Of a stretch of DNA of 5,274 nucleotides, positions 1 through 4,701 are shown piece by piece; positions within the stretch are counted from its first letter, which is position 1; every line of letters starts with the position of its first letter. The notes under the pieces were generated by a model, which was not told the DNA's origin, searched no databases, and worked only from the letters and a program-made list of their open reading frames with translations. The DNA is taken from NCBI GenBank assembly GCA_946410525.1, contig CAMKAQ010000080.1, positions 1 to 5,274 on the forward strand, read 5' to 3'. This DNA comes from an uncultured Caryophanales bacterium (GTDB taxonomy: Bacteria; Bacillota_I; Bacilli_A; RFN20; CAG-826). A program made the position numbers and the translations under genes.

Positions 1-118
1 CGTCGTAATGTTTGACGAGAGCGTTCATCGCTTTGTTCATCTCGTCTTTGTCTAATTTCTTAATTGTTTCGATTTCGAGCTCGTAATATTTCACTAAATC
101 GTTCTTAAAATCAATCAT
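1..118 (-). CDS. Probable SIS-domain D-sedoheptulose 7-phosphate isomerase (GmhA-like), N-terminal fragment cut by window edge
   Basis: Only the first 39 codons are visible; the gene continues off the left edge. The fragment starts MIDFKNDLVKYYELEIETIK and is a charged, helical stretch, as seen at the N-terminus of GmhA-type SIS proteins before their glycine-rich sugar-phosphate pocket. That pocket is not in the window, so the call rests mainly on context. The gene follows a heptose kinase and a nucleotidyltransferase-phosphatase fusion, and the only pathway enzyme otherwise missing is the isomerase that turns sedoheptulose 7-phosphate into D-glycero-D-manno-heptose 7-phosphate. The ATG lies inside the 3' end of the upstream gene, giving an 8-nt overlap (ATGATTGA), and is preceded by AAAGGGG with the G run ending 5 nt away. 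Translational coupling is likely. Alternatives are another SIS protein or a glycosyltransferase. Confidence 0.6.
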   Translation of the reverse strand, partial: MIDFKNDLVKYYELEIETIKKLDKDEMNKAMNALVKHYD

Positions 119-1421
119 GTTCGCCCCTTTCTAAGGTCATTATTAGATTAACGGCTTCTGATAAAGAATGGCACACAAAATCCGGTTTCGCATCTACGAA
201 GCGTATTGGAGGGTTCGGAGTTGTGTCTAAGAAGATGGTTCTGCATCCGGCGTTGATTCCGGTTTGGATGTCTCTATCCGTATCTCCGATAAACCAGGAT
301 TTGGAGAGGTCGATATTGAACCTTTCTTGAGCCTTTTTGAGAAGACCGATCTTTGGTTTGCGGCAATCGCAGTCAAACTTGAGTTCAGGAACCTCGCCTT
401 CAAAGCCTCCAGCAGGATGGTGTGGGCAGAAGTAGAGGCCATCAAGATAGGCCCCACTTTTTCCAAGAAGGGTTTCCATCTTGTTATGAATGTTCTTGAG
501 CTCTTCAAAGGTCGTGTCACCACGAGCAATGACAGGCTGGTTGGTGGCGCAGATTGCCAAATAGCTGGATTCGTTGATTGTCTTGATTGCTTGGGCTGCG
601 TCATCAGCGAGTTCTAACTCATCGGTTTTCTTGACTAAGCCACGGTATTTGTTGATGGTTCCGTCTCTGTCCAAAAAGATGCATTTTTGCAAATTTGAGA
701 GGGATTTGCCGTGGATAATTCCGTTTTTGAGGTCTTTTTCGACCGAATAATACCTGTTTGGGGTGCCGCAGTCTTTGACGTATTCGCTCGATCTATAGGC
801 GAACGCTTTGCCCTCTTCGACGAAGTGTTTTAGGACCGCTTTTTCGAAGTCGATTTTCTCTGGTTCTTTGATGAAGTCGAGCACCTCTTTTGAGCAGACA
901 TAAAGGCCTGCGTTGGTGAGGTTCTCATAGTAGTAGTCGCGGACGTTGTGCTTGCTATCAATTTTGGTGATTTTCTCCTTGTTGTCAGTAACAAGGAGAT
1001 CGCTGTCGAATGGGTGTGAATTTGGATGCGCAAAAGCGGTCAAAGAGGAACCCTTTTCCATATGGAAACGGTGGAACCTCATCCAATCGACGTCGAGCAT
1101 CAAATCACCAAAGCAAAGAATGAAATCATCTTTGATGATCTCTTTGGCGAAATATAATCCTCCGGCTGTGCCTAAAGGAGATTCTTCTTTTATGTATGAG
1201 ATGTTGACCCCAAACTTCTTTCCGTCTCCGCAATAGTCCGAGATGAGTTTTCCGTTTTTGGAGATGATTATGACTAAATCTAGGATGCCGCTTCTCTTAA
1301 GGCTTTCGATTTGCCATTCGATGATCGGTTTCCCGTTTAGTTCAACCATTACCTTTGGTAAATCGCCGGTGATGGTCTTAAGTCTAGTGCCTGCTCCGCC
1401 TGCTTGTATTACTGCGTACAT
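111..1421 (-). CDS. Bifunctional heptose-1-phosphate nucleotidyltransferase / heptose bisphosphate 7-phosphatase (HddC-GmhB fusion)
   Basis: The protein has 436 residues and two enzymes. Residues 1-235 are a nucleotidyltransferase of the sugar-1-phosphate type: the N-terminal loop QAGGAGTRLK (6-15), PK at 22-23, and FGDLMLDVD (104-112) with likely metal-binding aspartates. Residues 247-430 are a HAD-IIIA phosphatase like GmhB: FLDRDGTIN (249-257; nucleophile D251, acid/base D253), motif II TNQPVIARG (293-301), a zinc loop with C332, H334, C351 and C353, CRKPK (353-357) and FIGDTDRD (378-385). By family knowledge, the phosphatase removes the 7-phosphate from heptose 1,7-bisphosphate and the transferase joins heptose 1-phosphate to a nucleotide, here probably GTP because the partner kinase is HddA-like. 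It acts in the cytosol. ATG 1421 is preferred over the upstream in-frame TTG at 1448: it has GGAG 5 nt ahead and starts the conserved MYAVIQAGGAG. The gene begins 2 nt after the kinase stop. Confidence 0.88.
   Translation of the reverse strand: MYAVIQAGGAGTRLKTITGDLPKVMVELNGKPIIEWQIESLKRSGILDLVIIISKNGKLISDYCGDGKKFGVNISYIKEESPLGTAGGLYFAKEIIKDDFILCFGDLMLDVDWMRFHRFHMEKGSSLTAFAHPNSHPFDSDLLVTDNKEKITKIDSKHNVRDYYYENLTNAGLYVCSKEVLDFIKEPEKIDFEKAVLKHFVEEGKAFAYRSSEYVKDCGTPNRYYSVEKDLKNGIIHGKSLSNLQKCIFLDRDGTINKYRGLVKKTDELELADDAAQAIKTINESSYLAICATNQPVIARGDTTFEELKNIHNKMETLLGKSGAYLDGLYFCPHHPAGGFEGEVPELKFDCDCRKPKIGLLKKAQERFNIDLSKSWFIGDTDRDIQTGINAGCRTIFLDTTPNPPIRFVDAKPDFVCHSLSEAVNLIMTLERGEHD
124..130 (-). promoter_or_regulatory. 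Ribosome binding site of the GmhA-like gene, inside the upstream coding sequence
   Basis: AAAGGGG on the minus strand ends 5 nt before ATG 118. It lies within the 3' end of the fusion gene, consistent with coupled translation across the 8-nt overlap. Confidence 0.6.
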
Positions 1422-1423
1422 CG

Positions 1424-2404
1424 CTACTCCATGAAGATGATTGAGCAACCAGCCTGGTCAAGCTCAAACGGCATTTCTTTGAGATTCGATAAGGCTTTTC
1501 TAACGGCCTCTTTCTTTTCTTCGGACTCAACGTAGAAGAGAAGGAATCCGCCTCCGCCAGCACCAAGGAGTTTGCCTCCGCTTGCGCCGGCTTCAATGGC
1601 TTTTTCATATGCTTCGTCGATAAGTGGGTTGGAGATTCCGTTGGCTAAAGACTTTTTAAGTTCCCAACCTTCTTTGAGGATTGGGCCAAGAGCATCGACA
1701 TTATTGTTTTCGAATTCCGCCTTAAGGCGCTTTGTCATTTCACAAAGCTTTTTAGTGGCTTCGATCTTGTCTTCGTCGGTGGCCAGGTTCTTGGTTTCCT
1801 TGGCAAGGATGTTATTCGCATCACGGACTTCGCCTGTGTAGAACATCATGAGATTCTTCTCGAGTTTGGCGAAAGATTCTTTCTTCATGATGATCGGTTC
1901 GACTTTGACGAATCCGTCTGGGCAGAACTCGTAGTAACGAAGACCGCCGAAAGCGGAAGCGAACTGATCTTGTTTTCCGATTGGGTTTCCAAGTTCGTTG
2001 ATTTCTATCTCACAAGCTCTCTTGGCAACCTTATAGGTTGAAGCGGCTTGTTCGTTCCAGGTGTACATAAGCTTTAGAAGGGCAACAGTGAAAGAAGAGG
2101 ATGAACCAAGACCGGTTCCCGAAGGGATGTCGGCCATGGAGGTGATTTCGATGCCTTTGTTGCCGAAGTCTTTCAAAACCTGTTTGAAAATGCGGTGTTC
2201 GATTTTCTCGACATCTTCGACTATCTCGGTTTTTGAGTATTTGAGAGTGATTGATTCCTTGTTGAAGGCAGGGTTGATAGCGAGGTAGCAATATTTCTTG
2301 ATGGTGGTGGAAATAACGCAGCCACCGTATTTCTCATAGAAAGAAGGAATATCGCTTCCGCCGCCGCAGAAGCTAACCCTGAAAGGGGCGCGAGAGATGA
2401 TCAT
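1424..2404 (-). CDS. hddA: GHMP-family D-glycero-alpha-D-manno-heptose 7-phosphate kinase (HddA-like)
   Basis: This 326-residue protein is full length for the GHMP kinase family. Motif 1 is RAPFRVSFCGGGSD (5-18), the typical HddA start. Motif 2, the ATP phosphate-binding loop, is PSGTGLGSSSS (94-104). GKQDQFASAFGG (143-154) carries the probable catalytic aspartate D146, and the C-terminal motif 3 is GASGGKLLGAGGGGFL (273-288). HddA phosphorylates C1 of D-glycero-D-manno-heptose 7-phosphate to give the alpha-1,7-bisphosphate, the substrate of the phosphatase domain encoded directly downstream. The RAPFR/FCGGGSD start and the neighbours favour HddA over galactokinase, mevalonate kinase or L-fucokinase relatives. 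It is the first gene of a minus-strand operon. ATG at 2404 has AAAGGA 10 nt upstream. The TAG stop (1424-1426) lies 2 nt before the next start, and that gene's ribosome site sits inside this one, so the two are probably translationally coupled. Confidence 0.88.
   Translation of the reverse strand: MIISRAPFRVSFCGGGSDIPSFYEKYGGCVISTTIKKYCYLAINPAFNKESITLKYSKTEIVEDVEKIEHRIFKQVLKDFGNKGIEITSMADIPSGTGLGSSSSFTVALLKLMYTWNEQAASTYKVAKRACEIEINELGNPIGKQDQFASAFGGLRYYEFCPDGFVKVEPIIMKKESFAKLEKNLMMFYTGEVRDANNILAKETKNLATDEDKIEATKKLCEMTKRLKAEFENNNVDALGPILKEGWELKKSLANGISNPLIDEAYEKAIEAGASGGKLLGAGGGGFLLFYVESEEKKEAVRKALSNLKEMPFELDQAGCSIIFME
1427..1430 (-). promoter_or_regulatory. Ribosome binding site deciding the start of the HddC-GmhB fusion
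   Basis: GGAG on the minus strand is 5 nt upstream of ATG 1421 and lies within the last codons of hddA. It supports Met at 1421 over the in-frame TTG at 1448, which would add nine non-conserved residues. Confidence 0.75.
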
Positions 2405-2414
2405 GATTCGTTGA

Positions 2415-2420
2415 TCCTTT
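2415..2420 (-). promoter_or_regulatory. Ribosome binding site of hddA
   Basis: AAAGGA on the minus strand, 10 nt upstream of ATG 2404. The spacing is slightly long but acceptable, and no competing start lies closer. Confidence 0.6.
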
Positions 2421-2434
2421 CTGAAAGCCTAAAC

Positions 2435-2443
2435 ATTTTACCA
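2435..2443 (-). promoter_or_regulatory. Putative extended -10 promoter of the heptose operon
   Basis: The minus strand reads TGGTAAAAT, matching the extended -10 pattern TGnTATAAT with one mismatch in the hexamer. No convincing -35 box is found 16-18 nt upstream (CACGAA at best), which fits an extended -10 promoter that may need little -35 contact. Transcription would start near 2428, giving a leader of about 24 nt with the ribosome site in it. The TG element lies inside the 16-bp dyad at 2440-2455, so a bound regulator should block it. Confidence 0.5.
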
Positions 2444-2455
2444 CTTAAAAGTGGT
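2440..2455. promoter_or_regulatory. Perfect 16-bp dyad in a divergent promoter region, candidate shared operator
   Basis: ACCACTTAAAAGTGGT is a perfect inverted repeat with 7-bp arms (ACCACTT/AAGTGGT) around AA. It overlaps the extended -10 of the leftward heptose promoter and sits in the spacer just upstream of the rightward -10 at 2462-2470. This size and position are usual for the operator of a dimeric repressor. The regulator is unknown; the TetR-family gene at 4043-4633 is the nearest candidate. It does not look like a terminator: the loop is very short and no T-run follows on either strand. Confidence 0.55.
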
Positions 2456-2461
2456 CTTTCG

Positions 2462-2470
2462 TGCTAAAAT
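2462..2470 (+). promoter_or_regulatory. Putative extended -10 promoter of the FGGY kinase gene
   Basis: TGCTAAAAT matches the extended -10 pattern TGnTATAAT with one mismatch. The -35 region (around 2442-2447, CACTTA) is poor and lies inside the dyad. The start of transcription would be near 2477, leaving a leader of roughly 15 nt that still holds the GGAG ribosome site at 2480-2483. Confidence 0.5.
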
Positions 2471-2479
2471 CTTCGAGAC

Positions 2480-2483
2480 GGAG
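2480..2483 (+). promoter_or_regulatory. Ribosome binding site of the FGGY kinase
   Basis: GGAG, 8 nt upstream of ATG 2492, fixes the start directly before the conserved N-terminal phosphate-binding segment. Confidence 0.7.
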
Positions 2484-2491
2484 AATCTTAT

Positions 2492-4042
2492 ATGAACGAA
2501 CCATTGATTTTGACGATGGACTTTGGGACCCAAAGCGTCCGAGTCGCCCTTTTCGATAAACGTGGCTACATGGTTGCCATGAAGAAGAAAGACTACGACC
2601 AACCATACTTTTCGGTTAAACCAAACTGGGCTGAGAAAGACCCTCGCGAATACTACGCAGACCTTTGCCAATGCACCAAGGAACTCATTAGAGACAACCC
2701 TTCCTCAGTCGGCAATATTAAAGGCATAACCCTTACTTGTTTCCGTGACACAGCAGTCCTTTTGGACAGCGATATGAAGGTCATCAGACCAAGCGTCCTT
2801 TGGCTCGATCAAAGAAACGCAAAATGTGAAAAACCCCTGCCAAAACTGGCTCAATTCCTTTTTAAGCTCGTTGGAAAAACCGACACCATCAACTTTAACA
2901 GACGTAGATGTGTAGCCAATTGGATCCAAGAAAACGAGAAAGAAAACTGGGCAAAAGTTTATAAATATGTCCCTGTCTCAAGCTACATCCATTTCTTGTT
3001 AACGGGCGAACTCAAGGACTGCGCTTCAAACTGCGCGGGCCATTACCCAATCGACTTCAAAAACAAGCAGTGGTACAAGAAACCAGAGAAACACCTTACT
3101 GGTCAGATCTTTGGTTTAACAAGAGACGTTCTCCCAGAGCTCGTTGGTGAAGGCGACGTCATCGGAAAGATCACAAAGAAAGCCGCCGAAGATTCAGGAA
3201 TACCAGAAGGCACGATTGTTTATGCTGCCGGTTCAGACAAATCTTGCGAAACCCTCGGTATGGGCGTCATCGACGAAACTCTTGGGGCCGTTAGCTATGG
3301 AACCGCCTCTTCGATCGAGACAACTACCGCGAAATATCACGAATCAGAACCTTTCCTCCCAGGTTATCCTGCTGCTGCGAAAGGTTTCTACAACATGGAC
3401 ATCCAAGTCTACCGTGGCTATTGGATGATCAATTGGTTCATGAAAGAGATCGCTGGCAAAGAAAACCCAGATGACCCAAAGACAATCAATTACTACAACG
3501 AACATCTTAATGATGTTCCTGCTGGTTGCGATGGCCTTATTCTCCAACCATATTGGGGACCAGGACTTTCCCGTCCGTTAGCCAAAGGCGCAATCATCGG
3601 TTTCAGTGACTCAACCACAACCGAACACATCTATCGTTCTATCATCGAAGGCATCGCATACGCCTTACGTGAAGGCTTGGAACACTTCGAAAAGGTCCTT
3701 AAGCACAAGATTCCTGAATTAAGGGTTTCCGGTGGTGGATCTGTAAGTGATGAAATCTGCCAAATCACCGCTGACGTATTTGGTAAGCCGGTCAGCAGAG
3801 TCCAGACCAAAGAGAGTTCCTCTCTTGGAGCCGCTATCGCTGGATTTATGTCGATCGGCGAATACAAGACCGTTGACGAAGCCGTCAAAAAGATGGTTCG
3901 TGTCAAAGACACGTTCCAGCCAAAGAAAGAGAACGTGAAGGTCTACGATTACCTTTATAAAGAAGTTTATTTGAAGCTCTATCCAGCATTAGCGAAAAAC
4001 TACGCGAAGATTAAGCGTTTCAATAACGGAGATATAAAGTAA
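2492..4042 (+). CDS. FGGY-family carbohydrate kinase, substrate unknown
   Basis: This 516-residue protein is of normal length for FGGY kinases, cytosolic enzymes that phosphorylate sugars or polyols with ATP. The N-terminal domain opens with TMDFGTQSVRVALFD (8-22), the phosphate-1 motif with D10. WLDQR (104-108) corresponds to the substrate-side WxDxR region of glycerol and xylulose kinases. GSDKSCETLG (247-256) holds the probable catalytic base D249. The C-terminal domain contains GFSDSTTTEHIYRSIIEGIA (370-389) and the FGGY signature from GGGSVSD (414-420) through QITADVFGKPV (424-434) to SLGAAIAG (444-451). The gene is divergent from the heptose operon, with only 87 nt and a dyad between them, which suggests linked control. 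Known FGGY substrates include xylulose, glycerol, gluconate, ribulose, rhamnulose, fuculose and sedoheptulose. Sequence alone does not choose among them; sedoheptulose would fit the neighbours but is inference. Confidence 0.9.
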   Translation: MNEPLILTMDFGTQSVRVALFDKRGYMVAMKKKDYDQPYFSVKPNWAEKDPREYYADLCQCTKELIRDNPSSVGNIKGITLTCFRDTAVLLDSDMKVIRPSVLWLDQRNAKCEKPLPKLAQFLFKLVGKTDTINFNRRRCVANWIQENEKENWAKVYKYVPVSSYIHFLLTGELKDCASNCAGHYPIDFKNKQWYKKPEKHLTGQIFGLTRDVLPELVGEGDVIGKITKKAAEDSGIPEGTIVYAAGSDKSCETLGMGVIDETLGAVSYGTASSIETTTAKYHESEPFLPGYPAAAKGFYNMDIQVYRGYWMINWFMKEIAGKENPDDPKTINYYNEHLNDVPAGCDGLILQPYWGPGLSRPLAKGAIIGFSDSTTTEHIYRSIIEGIAYALREGLEHFEKVLKHKIPELRVSGGGSVSDEICQITADVFGKPVSRVQTKESSSLGAAIAGFMSIGEYKTVDEAVKKMVRVKDTFQPKKENVKVYDYLYKEVYLKLYPALAKNYAKIKRFNNGDIK

Positions 4043-4633
4043 TTACTTACGAATGAATTCGAAGAGAGCGCCTGGCTTGATCTCGCGCTCTTTTTCTTTG
4101 GCGGAAAGAAGCCTGTCGACGATGCCGACGATTAGGTCTAAGAAAAGACGTGCCTTAGCTTCGACGTCGCATTCAAGCATCTCGCCATTGGCGATAGCCT
4201 GATTTAACAAAGTTACGAGAGTTTTGAATGGGCTCTCGCCATTTAATGTTTTGATGGCGGTGTATGTTGTGTAATCGCGTGTTGCGGTGACTTTGAGGAA
4301 ATAGAGCTGAGTCCTGTCTGAGTCATAAAGGCTTTCATAACGATCGCAGACAAGCTTTAATCCCGCGAGTCCGCCAGCAGTGGTAGACATGATTCTTGGG
4401 AAAAGGGTCTCATTGTATTCTTCTCTTTGTAACTCAAAGAGAGCGTTGAAGATATCTTCCTTCTTCTCGAAGTAGTGATAAACCAAACCATGGGAGCAAC
4501 CGCTTTCGGTTGAAATGGCATCAATGGTCACCTCATCAAAACCTTTGGTTGCGAAAAGTTTCAGGGTTTTAAGGAGGATCTTCGTCCTTCTTTTGTCTCT
4601 GATAAGCGCGTTTTGCTGTGGTGTCCTTGGCAT
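4043..4633 (-). CDS. TetR/AcrR-family transcriptional regulator
   Basis: This 196-residue protein has the normal length of the family. The N-terminal DNA-binding domain spans about residues 17-63: a first helix with LLKTLKLFATKGFDEVTID (20-38), then the helix-turn-helix TIDAISTESGCSHGLVYHYF (36-55) and the usual following KKEDIF (57-62). The rest is the variable, helical ligand-binding and dimerisation domain, ending in a basic tail. Members usually act as dimeric repressors released by a small ligand and often control themselves or neighbours. The target and ligand are unknown. ATG 4633 has GGGAG 6 nt upstream. The gene lies 68 nt after the DUF368 gene on the same strand and has its own promoter. 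Its stop codon abuts the stop of the convergent FGGY kinase. No terminator for it was found in the adjacent kinase 3' end. Confidence 0.9.
   Translation of the reverse strand: MPRTPQQNALIRDKRRTKILLKTLKLFATKGFDEVTIDAISTESGCSHGLVYHYFEKKEDIFNALFELQREEYNETLFPRIMSTTAGGLAGLKLVCDRYESLYDSDRTQLYFLKVTATRDYTTYTAIKTLNGESPFKTLVTLLNQAIANGEMLECDVEAKARLFLDLIVGIVDRLLSAKEKEREIKPGALFEFIRK
4062..4099 (+). terminator. Probable intrinsic terminator of the FGGY kinase gene, inside the convergent regulator's coding sequence
   Basis: AGAGCGC (4065-4071) pairs perfectly with GCGCTCT (4085-4091), and the stem can extend with G-U and A-U pairs out to 4062/4094. The loop is 13 nt (4072-4084). The tract TTTTTCTTT (4091-4099) follows on the plus strand. 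The hairpin begins about 20 nt after the kinase stop, a usual place for a Rho-independent terminator. It lies wholly within the last 20 codons of the antisense TetR-family gene, so the same bases also encode protein. The long loop and the C in the T-tract lower confidence. Confidence 0.55.
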
Positions 4634-4639
4634 AAAAAT

Positions 4640-4644
4640 CTCCC
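4640..4644 (-). promoter_or_regulatory. Ribosome binding site of the TetR-family gene
   Basis: GGGAG on the minus strand, 6 nt upstream of ATG 4633, supports this start. Confidence 0.7.
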
Positions 4645-4657
4645 GCTTGTGGACTTA

Positions 4658-4685
4658 ATGATATTTCAATCTATAAGACTGTCAA
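4658..4685 (-). promoter_or_regulatory. Putative sigma-70/sigma-A type promoter of the TetR-family gene
   Basis: On the minus strand a perfect -35 box TTGACA (4680-4685) is followed after 16 nt by TATCAT (4658-4663), five of six matches to TATAAT. Transcription would start near 4651, about 18 nt before the start codon. The regulator can therefore be expressed separately from the upstream DUF368 gene. No clear long dyad for self-repression was found here. Confidence 0.6.
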
Positions 4686-4701
4686 TTAAAAATATTACAA
4701 A

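Noticed and set aside
111..113. Mycoplasma-type code with TGA read as tryptophan
   Set aside because: All tryptophans in the conserved proteins are TGG and TGA ends the fusion gene at a sensible place; reading through would add only two codons before TAA, so the site alone is not decisive, but nothing requires the alternative code.
264..617. A 117-codon plus-strand open frame opposite the phosphatase domain
   Set aside because: It lies wholly antisense to conserved HAD motifs, has no convincing ribosome site and no recognisable protein features; it is a shadow of the real gene.
946..1236. A 96-codon plus-strand open frame opposite the nucleotidyltransferase domain
   Set aside because: It is antisense to a strongly conserved coding region and its composition reads like random translation.
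1422..1448. Upstream in-frame TTG start at 1448 for the HddC-GmhB fusion
   Set aside because: The nine extra residues are not conserved in the family, while ATG 1421 has GGAG at 5 nt and starts at the conserved MYAVIQAGG.
2423..2460. Outer inverted repeat GAAAG...CTTTC around the divergent promoter
   Set aside because: The arms are only 5 bp and their centre (2441.5) does not coincide with that of the 16-bp dyad (2447.5), so it is probably chance.
3631..3912. A 93-codon minus-strand open frame opposite the FGGY C-terminal domain
   Set aside because: It overlaps the family signature on the other strand and has no independent support.
3960..4042. A terminator for the TetR-family gene inside the 3' end of the FGGY kinase
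   Set aside because: Only 3-bp pairings with mismatched interiors were found on the minus strand, and no stable stem is followed by a T-run.
4643..4654. Possible copy of the ACCACTT half-site near the TetR-family gene's transcription start
   Set aside because: The match is limited to a CCAC core and lacks the second arm, so it does not support self-control through the same operator.
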